In this document: piece by piece, positions 1-5,085 of the stretch
How positions within the stretch are numbered: position 1 is the first letter of the stretch
Layout of the letters: each line of letters starts with the position of its first letter
Assembly (NCBI GenBank): GCA_003565055.1
Contig: PXDM01000210.1
Coordinates: forward strand, 1-5,146
DNA from: Paracoccaceae bacterium
GTDB taxonomy: Bacteria; Pseudomonadota; Alphaproteobacteria; Rhodobacterales; Rhodobacteraceae
Direction of reading: 5' to 3'
Length of the DNA stretch: 5,146 bases
Notes under the pieces: model-generated
The model's database searches: none
What the model was told of the DNA's origin: nothing
Seen by the model: only the letters and a program-made list of their open reading frames with translations
Translations under genes and position numbers: made by a program

Positions 1-1
1 C

Positions 2-154
2 GACGCGGATCTGCGCGCCCGCAACCCGCTCTGGGGCCTGCGCGCGCGCGAAGAGATCGACGTGCTCGCCGAGGCTCATGGCTTCACCCCCGCCCCCGCG
101 CGCATCATGCCCGCCGATAACCGGCTGCTGATCTACCGGCTGGGCGAGAGATAA
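2..154 (+). CDS. DUF938 / METTL26-like putative SAM-dependent methyltransferase, C-terminal fragment
   Basis: Only the last 50 codons are inside the window; the 5' part lies upstream. The visible peptide begins DADLRARNPLWGLRARE and continues through an AHGF segment to a hydrophobic end, MPADNRLLIYRLG. This order (D-x-x-LR-x-RNP-x-WGLR, then a helix ending in an A-x-HGF turn, then MPANN-like and a last beta strand) is how I know the C-terminus of the DUF938 family, related to human METTL26. These proteins have a class I Rossmann methyltransferase fold; their substrate is not established. The SAM-binding N-terminal motifs cannot be checked here. The stop codon TAA is at 152-154. The last 22 bp overlap the end of the convergent lipoprotein gene. 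The family call is by recalled similarity; the reading frame itself is secure. Confidence 0.75.
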   Translation, partial: DADLRARNPLWGLRAREEIDVLAEAHGFTPAPARIMPADNRLLIYRLGER

Positions 155-420
155 TCCGCCGAGACAAAGCCCGTGATCCCCGGCGCGCGCGCCAGCGAGA
201 CGCGGCACCACAGCTGCCCCACCTCGGTCACGCAGTCACGCCGGTTGACGACCGTGCCATCCGGCAGCCCGAGCAGGATGTTGAACCCCAGCCCCGGCCC
301 CGCACGCAGCTTGAGCAACTCCGACCCCGCCCCGGTGACCACTGCGCGGCTGGCCGGATCGCCCGCGCAACCAGCGACGAGCAGGAATGTGGCGAAAACA
401 GCACTGACAACGCGCGGCAT
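133..420 (-). CDS. Small lipoprotein with a bacterial SH3 domain
   Basis: The product is 95 residues. It begins with a lipoprotein signal peptide: MPR, a hydrophobic stretch (residues 4-16) and the lipobox V-A-G-C with the lipidated cysteine at residue 18. Residue +2 after the cysteine is Ala, not Asp, which would suit outer-membrane sorting if the enterobacterial rule applies. Residues about 36-92 form an SH3_3/SH3b-type domain: LKLRAGPGLGFNILLGLPDG, then a W-C-R-V strand, then G-x-x-GFVSADYL at the end. Such domains usually bind peptidoglycan or peptides in the envelope. Cys63 and Cys72 could form a disulfide in the periplasm. An upstream in-frame ATG at 501 would add 27 residues before the signal sequence; I prefer the ATG at 420 because it gives a clean signal peptide and has a strong Shine-Dalgarno. 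The role in the cell is unknown. The gene converges on and overlaps the methyltransferase gene. Confidence 0.82.
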   Translation of the reverse strand: MPRVVSAVFATFLLVAGCAGDPASRAVVTGAGSELLKLRAGPGLGFNILLGLPDGTVVNRRDCVTEVGQLWCRVSLARAPGITGFVSADYLSPSR

Positions 421-425
421 CTTGG

Positions 426-430
426 CTCCT
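426..430 (-). promoter_or_regulatory. Ribosome binding site of the SH3 lipoprotein gene
   Basis: On the minus strand the sequence AAAGGAG ends five bases before the ATG at 420. This nearly ideal Shine-Dalgarno decides the start in favour of 420 over the longer in-frame ATG at 501. Confidence 0.75.
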
Positions 431-526
431 TTGCATCGGCGCGGCCCGTCCACGCGGCCCGCCCCAGCGATGTGCCCCAAAACGCAGGCTCTGGCAAGCA
501 CCCAGCCCGCTCATGTCCCGCCCGCG

Positions 527-555
527 TTGACCCCGCCCCCCATCCGCGCCATGCT
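527..555 (+). promoter_or_regulatory. Weak candidate sigma-70-type promoter for the LRR gene
   Basis: TTGACC (527-532) matches the -35 consensus at five of six bases. Seventeen bases later CATGCT (550-555) matches the -10 at only three of six. If real, transcription would start around 562, leaving a leader of about 22 bases before the ATG at 584 and excluding the in-frame ATG at 551. The -10 is poor and the region is GC-rich, so this is only a candidate. Confidence 0.2.
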
Positions 556-583
556 GCCCGCAACACCCCCGCCCGAGGCCCCC

Positions 584-2146
584 ATGAGCGACGCAGACAG
601 AGCTTACGAACTGGCACAAGCGAAGATCGCCGAGGCCGCGCGGAAGGGCGCGGAGATATTGGATTTCGCCACGGAAGACTTCCGCGCCCTCGACCGCCTG
701 CCGCCAGAGATCGCGAGGCTGACGGAGTTGCAGAGCCTCGGCCTCAGCGACACCCGGATCATAGACCTCACCCCGCTCGCGGGAATGACGGGGTTGAAAT
801 ACCTCTTCCTCACCAACACCCAGATCACCGACCTCACCCCGCTCGCGGGACTGACGGAGTTGCAGCGCCTCGACCTCGACCACACCGAGATCACCGACCT
901 CACCCCGCTTGCGGGACTGACGGGGTTGCAGAACCTCGACCTCACCAACACCCAGATCACCGACCTCACCCCGCTCGCGGGAATGACGGGGTTGCAGAGC
1001 CTCGACCTCGACAACACCCGGATCACCGACCTTCGCCCGATCAAAGGGCTGGACAAACTGGCGGATGATCACCCCCTCGCTGGACTATGGTTCAACAACA
1101 CCCCTGCCACCCAACGCGACGCACGACTGGCCGAACTCGCACAGATAGAGGACCTCCAAACCCGCGCCCGCGAAACGGTGGATTATCTGCGCAGCCTGCC
1201 GCCTTGGCCCGAGCCCTACACCCCCGCCGCCACCCCCGATGGCAGCCCCCCGCAGCCGATTGGGGGCGCGGCGCGCGAGACGCGCATCCCGGCGCCGAAA
1301 CCTGCGCCGCTCGAAGTGGAGGTGGTGGAGGGCAAGCTCACCGAAAAACCCCCGCGCACCCCGCTCAATGACGCGCCGCATGCCCGCGCCCGTCAGGCAT
1401 GGGCGGCCTTGCAGGATTCGCTTGCGGATCTGGCCGATATGCGCCCGCGCATCGGCAATCAGATGCCTGCGCTGGATCGTGTCCTTGCGCGGCTCGACGC
1501 GGCCTTGGCGCAAGCCTATGACGCGAGCAATCAGATCGCGCTCGGGATTTTGGGCGAGCGGGTGATCGCGCAGGCGCAAGCGGCCGATGAGATGATGCTC
1601 GCATCCGATGCGGCAGAGCTGAAAACCTTCGCCCAGGCCCTCGCCGTGTTTCTGGAACGCTTCCCCGAGTGGAAAGCCTATCGCGATGATGACACCGCCC
1701 CGGTCACGCTCGCCCCGTTGCCGTCCAGCGTCTTGCCCGAGATTGACGCGGTGTTTGATGACCTGATGGCGCGCGATGAAATTGACCCCCTCATTCCCGA
1801 AAAGCTGCGTGAGCAAACCGACGATCTGCGCAACGAGCCGGAAAATCCGCGCCTGCTGCGTGGCTTCCTCGATTCCGCCAACAATGTCTTTGGCACGCTG
1901 GCCGAGGCCGCGCTGGCAGGTGGGCGCTGGGTCATCGGTGAGGCAAAAGACTTCGCTGGGATGTCGTGGAAAAGCGTGAAAAAAATCGGCGCAGGGGCCG
2001 TTGGCATCGTGGCCGTGGGAAAGGCGACGGGTCTTAGCCGCACCGCACAGGAATTTTTCCTGCGCAACGAGGACGCACTCAAGCGCTTGGCACAAGAAAG
2101 CCCTGCGGACTTCGGCTGGCTTCTGCAATTTCTGTCCATGCTGTAG
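584..2146 (+). CDS. Leucine-rich-repeat protein with uncharacterised helical C-terminal region
   Basis: The product is 520 residues with no signal peptide, so it is probably cytoplasmic. Residues 1-35 are helical (AQAKIAEAARKGAEILDFAT). A first repeat of LPPEI-x-x-LTELQ-x-L-x-L type covers about 39-55. Residues about 56-160 are 22-residue repeats of SDS22/internalin-like pattern (LTPLAG-x-TGLQ-x-LDL-x-NT-x-ITD), capped by a degenerate unit (RPIKGLDKLADDH). A conserved-looking linker follows (LAGLWFNNTPA, about 166-176; LRSLPPWPEPY, about 202-212), then a Pro-rich segment (about 205-262), a long alpha-helical region (about 265-365), and a C-terminal part (about 385-520). The C-terminal part has a Gly/Ala/Val-rich stretch at 468-479, too short and charged at its edges to be a convincing membrane span. 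LRR arrays bind proteins; the partner is unknown. The helix plus LPPEI opening resembles bacterial LRR proteins of the ROCO/signalling type, but no GTPase, TIR, kinase or E3 ligase motif is visible. The start at 584 is chosen because the peptide becomes protein-like there and GAGG (575-578) lies five bases upstream; the frame is open to 173 and an ATG at 551 is the alternative. Confidence 0.82.
   Translation: MSDADRAYELAQAKIAEAARKGAEILDFATEDFRALDRLPPEIARLTELQSLGLSDTRIIDLTPLAGMTGLKYLFLTNTQITDLTPLAGLTELQRLDLDHTEITDLTPLAGLTGLQNLDLTNTQITDLTPLAGMTGLQSLDLDNTRITDLRPIKGLDKLADDHPLAGLWFNNTPATQRDARLAELAQIEDLQTRARETVDYLRSLPPWPEPYTPAATPDGSPPQPIGGAARETRIPAPKPAPLEVEVVEGKLTEKPPRTPLNDAPHARARQAWAALQDSLADLADMRPRIGNQMPALDRVLARLDAALAQAYDASNQIALGILGERVIAQAQAADEMMLASDAAELKTFAQALAVFLERFPEWKAYRDDDTAPVTLAPLPSSVLPEIDAVFDDLMARDEIDPLIPEKLREQTDDLRNEPENPRLLRGFLDSANNVFGTLAEAALAGGRWVIGEAKDFAGMSWKSVKKIGAGAVGIVAVGKATGLSRTAQEFFLRNEDALKRLAQESPADFGWLLQFLSML
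764..1027 (+). repeat. Four tandem 66-bp units encoding 22-residue leucine-rich repeats
   Basis: The units are 764-829, 830-895, 896-961 and 962-1027. Each begins GACCTCACCCCGCT and ends with GATCACC. A partial copy precedes them (about 719-763), and a degenerate one starting GACCTTCGCCCGATC follows at 1028. Units 3 and 4 differ at only six of 66 positions; units 1 and 2 differ more, mainly in the LKYLFL versus LQRLDL part. Differences cluster at the variable, solvent-facing codons of the LRR, while the structural Leu, Ile and Pro codons are kept even at the DNA level. The array lies entirely inside the LRR gene and any copy-number change would stay in frame. Confidence 0.93.
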
Positions 2147-2180
2147 CCTGACCCCACCGCACGCCCCGCTCATCAAAATT

Positions 2181-2203
2181 TATCATTCATAAACATGATG
2201 ATA
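2181..2203. repeat. AT-rich imperfect palindrome
   Basis: TATCAT (2181-2186) pairs with ATGATA (2198-2203), and the inner CAT (2188-2190) pairs with ATG (2195-2197) around an AAAC loop, leaving one unpaired T at 2187. This gives nine matched base pairs in a 23-bp element. It is too AT-rich and has no T-run to be an intrinsic terminator, so a binding site for a dimeric regulator is the likelier reading. It ends one base before the parS-like site. Confidence 0.4.
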
Positions 2204-2204
2204 G

Positions 2205-2220
2205 TGTTTCACGTGGAGCA
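2205..2220. promoter_or_regulatory. parS-like site (candidate ParB/Spo0J binding site)
   Basis: TGTTTCACGTGGAGCA matches the chromosomal parS consensus TGTTTCACGTGAAACA at 14 of 16 positions. The core CACGTG is intact and the left half-site is perfect. One difference (G at 2216) falls at the position known to be degenerate in parS (N in the symmetric half-site), leaving a single real mismatch, G at 2218. ParB of the chromosome-partitioning system binds such sites and spreads from them. Natural parS sites normally cluster near the replication origin; no origin gene is seen here, so function is unproven. Confidence 0.45.
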
Positions 2221-2307
2221 ATCCTCCGGCCCCTCAAGCAGCGCTCACCCCGCGCCTGCAACTGGGTCGATATTGCGCGCCGGGGTCTTCGCGCTAGCTC
2301 CCTCTCC

Positions 2308-3309
2308 ATGGCCGAGCCGATCCTGATCCCGCGCCCCGAGGGGCTTTATTGTCCGCAGGGCGATTTCTTCATCGACCCCCTGCGCCCCGTCCCCCGCGCG
2401 CTCATCACCCATGGCCACGCGGATCACGCCCGCGCGGGTCATGGGGCGGTCATGGCGACGGCGCAGACGCTCGACATCATGGCCCTGCGCTATGGTCGCG
2501 ATTTCACGCAAAGCGCACAACCCGCTAAGGGTCCCACCCGCATCGGCGATGTGACCGTCAGCTTTCATCCGGCGGGCCATGTGCTGGGCTCCGCGCAGAT
2601 CCTCGTGGCCGATGCCCGCAGGCGCATTCTCGTGACGGGTGATTACACCCGCAGCCCGAACCCCGCCTGCGCGCCCTGGGAGCCGGTCGCCTGCGATATC
2701 CTCGTGACGGAAGCCACCTTCGCCCTGCCCGTCTTTCGCCATCCCGACCCCGCCGATGAGATCGCGCGCCTCCTCGCCTCGCTGCGGGCCTTCCCTGAGC
2801 GCGCGCATCTGGTGGGCGTCTATGCGCTGGGCAAGGCGCAGCGGGTGATCATGCTCTTGCGCGCGGCCGGCTATGACGCGCCGATCTACATCCATGGCGC
2901 GCTCGCGAAGCTCTGCGACTATCACATCGCCCAAGGCATCGCGCTGGGCGATCTGCGCCCGGCGACCGTCGCGCGGGGCAAGAAAGGTGATTTCGCAGGG
3001 GCCATCGTGCTGGGACCGCCTTCGGCTTTTTCCGCGACCTGGGCGCAGCGCTTCCCCGATCCGGTGATCGCTTTCGCGTCGGGCTGGATGATGGTGCGGG
3101 CGCGGGCCCGGCAGCGGGGTGTGGAGCTGCCGCTGATTATCTCGGATCATGTCGATTGGGGGCAACTCACGCAGACGATCACCGAGTTGGACCCGGTCGA
3201 GACATGGATCACCCATGGCCGCGAAGACGCGCTCTTGCGCTGGTGCGCACTCAACCAGCGCGCGGCGACCCCGTTGCGGCTGGTGGGCTATGAGGATGAA
3301 CCGGAATGA
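2308..3309 (+). CDS. Ligase-associated MBL-fold DNA exonuclease
   Basis: The product is 333 residues, the usual size for this family. It belongs to the metallo-beta-lactamase / beta-CASP nucleases related to Ysh1 and SNM1, and is expected to trim DNA ends before ligation in the cytoplasm. The metal ligands are all visible: HGHADH (35-40, motif 2), HPAGHVLGSAQ (87-97, motif 3), TGDY (110-113, motif 4), TEATF (134-138), then the beta-CASP part with ALGKAQR (173-179) and YIHGA (194-198). The end has SDHVDW (279-284) and THG (302-304). The opening GLYCPQGDFFIDP is also typical. No clear Shine-Dalgarno precedes the ATG at 2308, but the family normally starts just before such a segment, so the start fits. 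The stop overlaps the ligase start by four bases (ATGA), so the two proteins are probably made together. All catalytic residues appear intact. The name is by family resemblance; exact polarity of the nuclease cannot be read from the sequence. Confidence 0.93.
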   Translation: MAEPILIPRPEGLYCPQGDFFIDPLRPVPRALITHGHADHARAGHGAVMATAQTLDIMALRYGRDFTQSAQPAKGPTRIGDVTVSFHPAGHVLGSAQILVADARRRILVTGDYTRSPNPACAPWEPVACDILVTEATFALPVFRHPDPADEIARLLASLRAFPERAHLVGVYALGKAQRVIMLLRAAGYDAPIYIHGALAKLCDYHIAQGIALGDLRPATVARGKKGDFAGAIVLGPPSAFSATWAQRFPDPVIAFASGWMMVRARARQRGVELPLIISDHVDWGQLTQTITELDPVETWITHGREDALLRWCALNQRAATPLRLVGYEDEPE

Positions 3310-4868
3310 TCGCGGGCTTTGCCGAGTTGCTGGAACGCCTCGCCTTCACGCCCCGGCGCGGGTTGAAGCTTGCGCATATGCGCCAGTATTTCGCGGCCAC
3401 CCCCGACCCGGATCGCGGCTATGCGCTGGCCGCTCTGACCGACGATCTGGAACTGCGCCGTGTGACGCCGTCGCTCCTGCGCGGGCTGGTCGCGGAGCGG
3501 GTCGATGCGGAGCTGTTCGCGCTGTCTTATGATTTCGTCGGCGATCTGGCCGAGACCATTGCACTGATCTGGCCCGCGCCCAGACAGATCGACAGCCCGT
3601 CCCTGTCGGAACTGGTGCGCGAATTGCAGGAGACCCCAAAGACGCAACTGCCCGCCCGGATCATCGCGCGGCTTGACCATCTGCCGCCCTCGCAGCGCTA
3701 TGCCTATCTCAAACTCGCGACTGGGGGTCTGCGGGTCGGCGTCTCCGCGCGGCTGGCGCGGCAGGCGGTCGCTGATTATGGCGGGCTGGATCTCGCCGAG
3801 GTCGAGGAACTCTGGCACGGCCTCTTCCCACCTTATGAAAGCCTGTTTCACTGGGCGGAGAATGGCCCGAAACCTGTCAGCGCCGCGCGCGCGCCGTTCC
3901 GGCCTGTGATGCTCTCGACCCCGACCGATCTCGACGATCTGACCGCCCGCGACCCGGCCGATTTCATGGCCGAATGGAAATGGGACGGCATCCGGGTGCA
4001 GGCCGTCAGCGATCACGGCACAAGGCGGCTCTATTCGCGCACGGGCGACGACATCTCGGGGGCGTTTCCCGATCTGCTGGAGGCGCTGACAGTCGACGGC
4101 GTGATCGACGGCGAATTGCTGATCCGGCGCGGCGCGCAGGTCGCGCCCTTCAATGATCTGCAGACGAGGCTGGGCCGAAAGCAGGTCAGCGCGAAGATGC
4201 TGGCCTCGCACCCTGCCGCCCTGCGCGCCTATGATCTGCTGCTGCTCGAAGGCCATGACCTGCGCGCTGAGCCGCTGCACAAGCGCCGCGCGGCGCTTGA
4301 GGCGCTGATCCCCCGGCTCGACCCGGCGCGCATTGACCTCTCGCCGCTGCTGCCGCTGGGTGACTGGGACGCGCTGGCCGCGCTGCGCGCCGATCCGCCC
4401 GACCCAGTGATCGAAGGCGTGATGATCAAGCATCGCGACAGCCCCTATCTGGCAGGCCGGATCAAGGGGCATTGGCTCAAATGGAAGCGCGACCCCATGC
4501 GCGTCGATGCCGTGCTGATGTATGCCCAGCGCGGGCATGGCAAACGCTCGGGCTATTATTCCGATTTCACCTTCGGGGTCTGGGATGCGGGGCAGTTGGT
4601 GCCTGTGGGCAAAGCCTATTTCGGCTTCACCGATGCGGAATTGAAGGAGCTTGACCGTTTCGTGCGCAACAACACCACCGAGCGTTTCGGCCCGGTCCGC
4701 GCAGTGAAGCCCGAGAAAGTCGTCGAGGTCGCCTTCGAGGGGCTCAACCGCTCGCCGCGCCACAAATCGGGGCTGGCAATGCGCTTTCCGCGCATTGCGC
4801 GCATTCGCGATGACAAACCCGCCGCCGAGGCCGACCATCTCGAAACGCTGATGGCGCTTTTGCCCTGA
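3306..4868 (+). CDS. ATP-dependent DNA ligase, cisplatin damage response type
   Basis: The product is 520 residues. ATP-dependent ligases adenylate a lysine, transfer AMP to a 5'-phosphate at a nick and seal it. Residues about 1-190 form the N-terminal DNA-binding ligase domain. The nucleotidyltransferase core follows: motif I EWKWDGIR with catalytic Lys225, SRTGDD (244-249), DGEL (268-271, motif with the metal/ribose-contacting Glu), AYDLLLLEG (308-316, motif III), EGVMIKH (370-376, motif IV) and WLKWKRD (390-396, motif V). The OB-fold domain covers about 397-510 and includes a motif VI-like MRFPRIARIRDDK (492-504). The length and the pairing with an upstream MBL exonuclease match the bacterial ligase group linked to cisplatin response, separate from the NHEJ LigD and from NAD-dependent LigA. 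It starts within the exonuclease stop (ATGA), with GAGG at 3292-3295 as a possible ribosome site. The usual further partners, an Lhr-like helicase and PdeM, do not follow; IS-related sequence does. All catalytic motifs look intact. Confidence 0.93.
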   Translation: MIAGFAELLERLAFTPRRGLKLAHMRQYFAATPDPDRGYALAALTDDLELRRVTPSLLRGLVAERVDAELFALSYDFVGDLAETIALIWPAPRQIDSPSLSELVRELQETPKTQLPARIIARLDHLPPSQRYAYLKLATGGLRVGVSARLARQAVADYGGLDLAEVEELWHGLFPPYESLFHWAENGPKPVSAARAPFRPVMLSTPTDLDDLTARDPADFMAEWKWDGIRVQAVSDHGTRRLYSRTGDDISGAFPDLLEALTVDGVIDGELLIRRGAQVAPFNDLQTRLGRKQVSAKMLASHPAALRAYDLLLLEGHDLRAEPLHKRRAALEALIPRLDPARIDLSPLLPLGDWDALAALRADPPDPVIEGVMIKHRDSPYLAGRIKGHWLKWKRDPMRVDAVLMYAQRGHGKRSGYYSDFTFGVWDAGQLVPVGKAYFGFTDAELKELDRFVRNNTTERFGPVRAVKPEKVVEVAFEGLNRSPRHKSGLAMRFPRIARIRDDKPAAEADHLETLMALLP

Positions 4869-4901
4869 CCTGCTTGGAACCGCTGGACGCTGACAGAAGG
4901 C

Positions 4902-5025
4902 GGTGAGCATGATAGCCATCAACAGCGACATGTGGATGGGGCCTCCGAAGTCATCCACGACATGATAGACAGGATCGTGGTGTCGTATGACAGTGCTTCC
5001 AAGAGGCATGGGCTTCTTGTGGAGG
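4902..5025 (+). pseudogene. Remnant resembling a serine recombinase C-terminus, cut by the IS66 element
   Basis: The frame of the ligase stays open after its stop, from 4869 to a stop at 5073-5075, without a usable start codon near the beginning. From about 4926 it reads like real protein: DGASEVIHDMIDRIVVSYD, then SKRHGLLVEGK. The pattern (A-S-E-x-I-x-x-[ML]-I-[DE]-R-[IV]-x-V followed by a turn and a beta strand ending in G-K-L) resembles the tail of large serine recombinases of the 'recombinase family protein' type. The protein-like part stops at about 5025, where the IS66 end begins, so the last 16 codons would belong to the IS. Base composition is clearly less GC-rich than the ligase gene. 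The upstream catalytic domain is absent, so this would be a decayed fragment. The fold assignment is tentative, resting on about 35 residues. Confidence 0.3.
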
Positions 5026-5046
5026 GTAAGCTTCCGCCGAGGGGCG
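5026..5046 (+). repeat. Putative IS66 left terminal inverted repeat
   Basis: The segment begins GTAAGCTTCCGCC. The GTAAGC end is characteristic of the family. The inner extent is a guess based on usual IR lengths of about 15-30 bp, since the matching right repeat is not in view. Confidence 0.45.
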
Positions 5047-5054
5047 TCTTTTTT
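5035..5054 (+). terminator. Weak terminator-like hairpin at the IS edge
   Basis: CGCC (5035-5038) pairs with GGCG (5043-5046) across a GAGG loop and is followed by TCTTTTTT (5047-5054). The stem has only four base pairs, so it is weak, but the T-run is the only strong one in the window. If it works it would stop transcripts coming from the ligase operon before the transposition genes. Confidence 0.22.
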
Positions 5055-5085
5055 GCGCTGAAGATTTCCGCTTAGGTCCGACGTT

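Larger units (their letters stand above)
421..583. other. Divergent intergenic region between the lipoprotein and LRR genes
   Basis: This 163-bp GC-rich stretch separates two divergently transcribed genes and must hold both promoters if each gene is transcribed on its own. Reading frames run through it on both strands, but they carry no recognisable protein and are rich in Pro, Arg and Ala, as random high-GC sequence is. No clear terminator, operator or RNA gene is visible. For the minus-strand gene a TTGCCA (497 down to 492) resembles a -35 box, but the matching -10 position is poor. Confidence 0.5.
2147..2307. other. Intergenic region between the LRR gene and the exonuclease gene
   Basis: The region is 161 bp. 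Its centre (about 2171-2204) is strikingly AT-rich compared with the rest of the window and holds an imperfect palindrome and a parS-like site, listed separately. The part from 2221 to 2307 returns to GC-rich sequence without recognisable signals. No intrinsic terminator for the LRR gene is visible. The AT-rich patch could hold the promoter of the exonuclease-ligase pair: TATCAT at 2181-2186 matches a -10 box at five of six bases, but no -35 lies at the right distance. Confidence 0.5.

Noticed and set aside
468..479. Possible membrane span in the LRR protein (residues 468-479 of the product, GAGAVGIVAVGK region)
   Set aside because: Coordinates here are residues. The hydrophobic run is only about 12 residues with lysines on both sides, too short for a confident transmembrane helix.
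173..583. N-terminal extension of the LRR protein in the same frame (ATG at 173 or 551)
   Set aside because: The translated extension is Pro/Thr/Ser/Arg-rich low-quality sequence and runs antisense through the SH3 lipoprotein gene, which is clearly real. The GAGG before 584 and the protein-like start there are better.
604..1072. Minus-strand and alternate-frame repeat-containing frames across the LRR array
   Set aside because: A 66-bp unit is a multiple of three, so every frame through it looks repetitive. Only the plus-strand frame gives an LRR with correct Leu spacing.
1085..2176. 363-codon open frame on the minus strand opposite the LRR gene
   Set aside because: Shadow of the LRR gene; rich in Arg, Gln and His, no domain, no ribosome site.
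2204..2326. 40-codon frame starting GTG at 2204, reading MFHVEQ at its start
   Set aside because: The MFHVEQ start arises from the parS-like bases themselves. The rest is Ser/Ala/Pro-rich without similarity, it has no ribosome site, and it overlaps the start of the exonuclease gene in another frame.
2245..3216. 323-codon open frame on the minus strand opposite the exonuclease gene
   Set aside because: Antisense shadow of a gene with a full set of metallo-beta-lactamase motifs; the peptide has no recognisable fold.
3288..5009. 573-codon open frame on the minus strand opposite the ligase gene
   Set aside because: It lies almost wholly antisense to an intact ligase with all catalytic motifs. 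Its peptide is rich in Arg, Gln, Gly and Pro without domains, the usual result of antisense reading in a high-GC gene with strong third-position bias.
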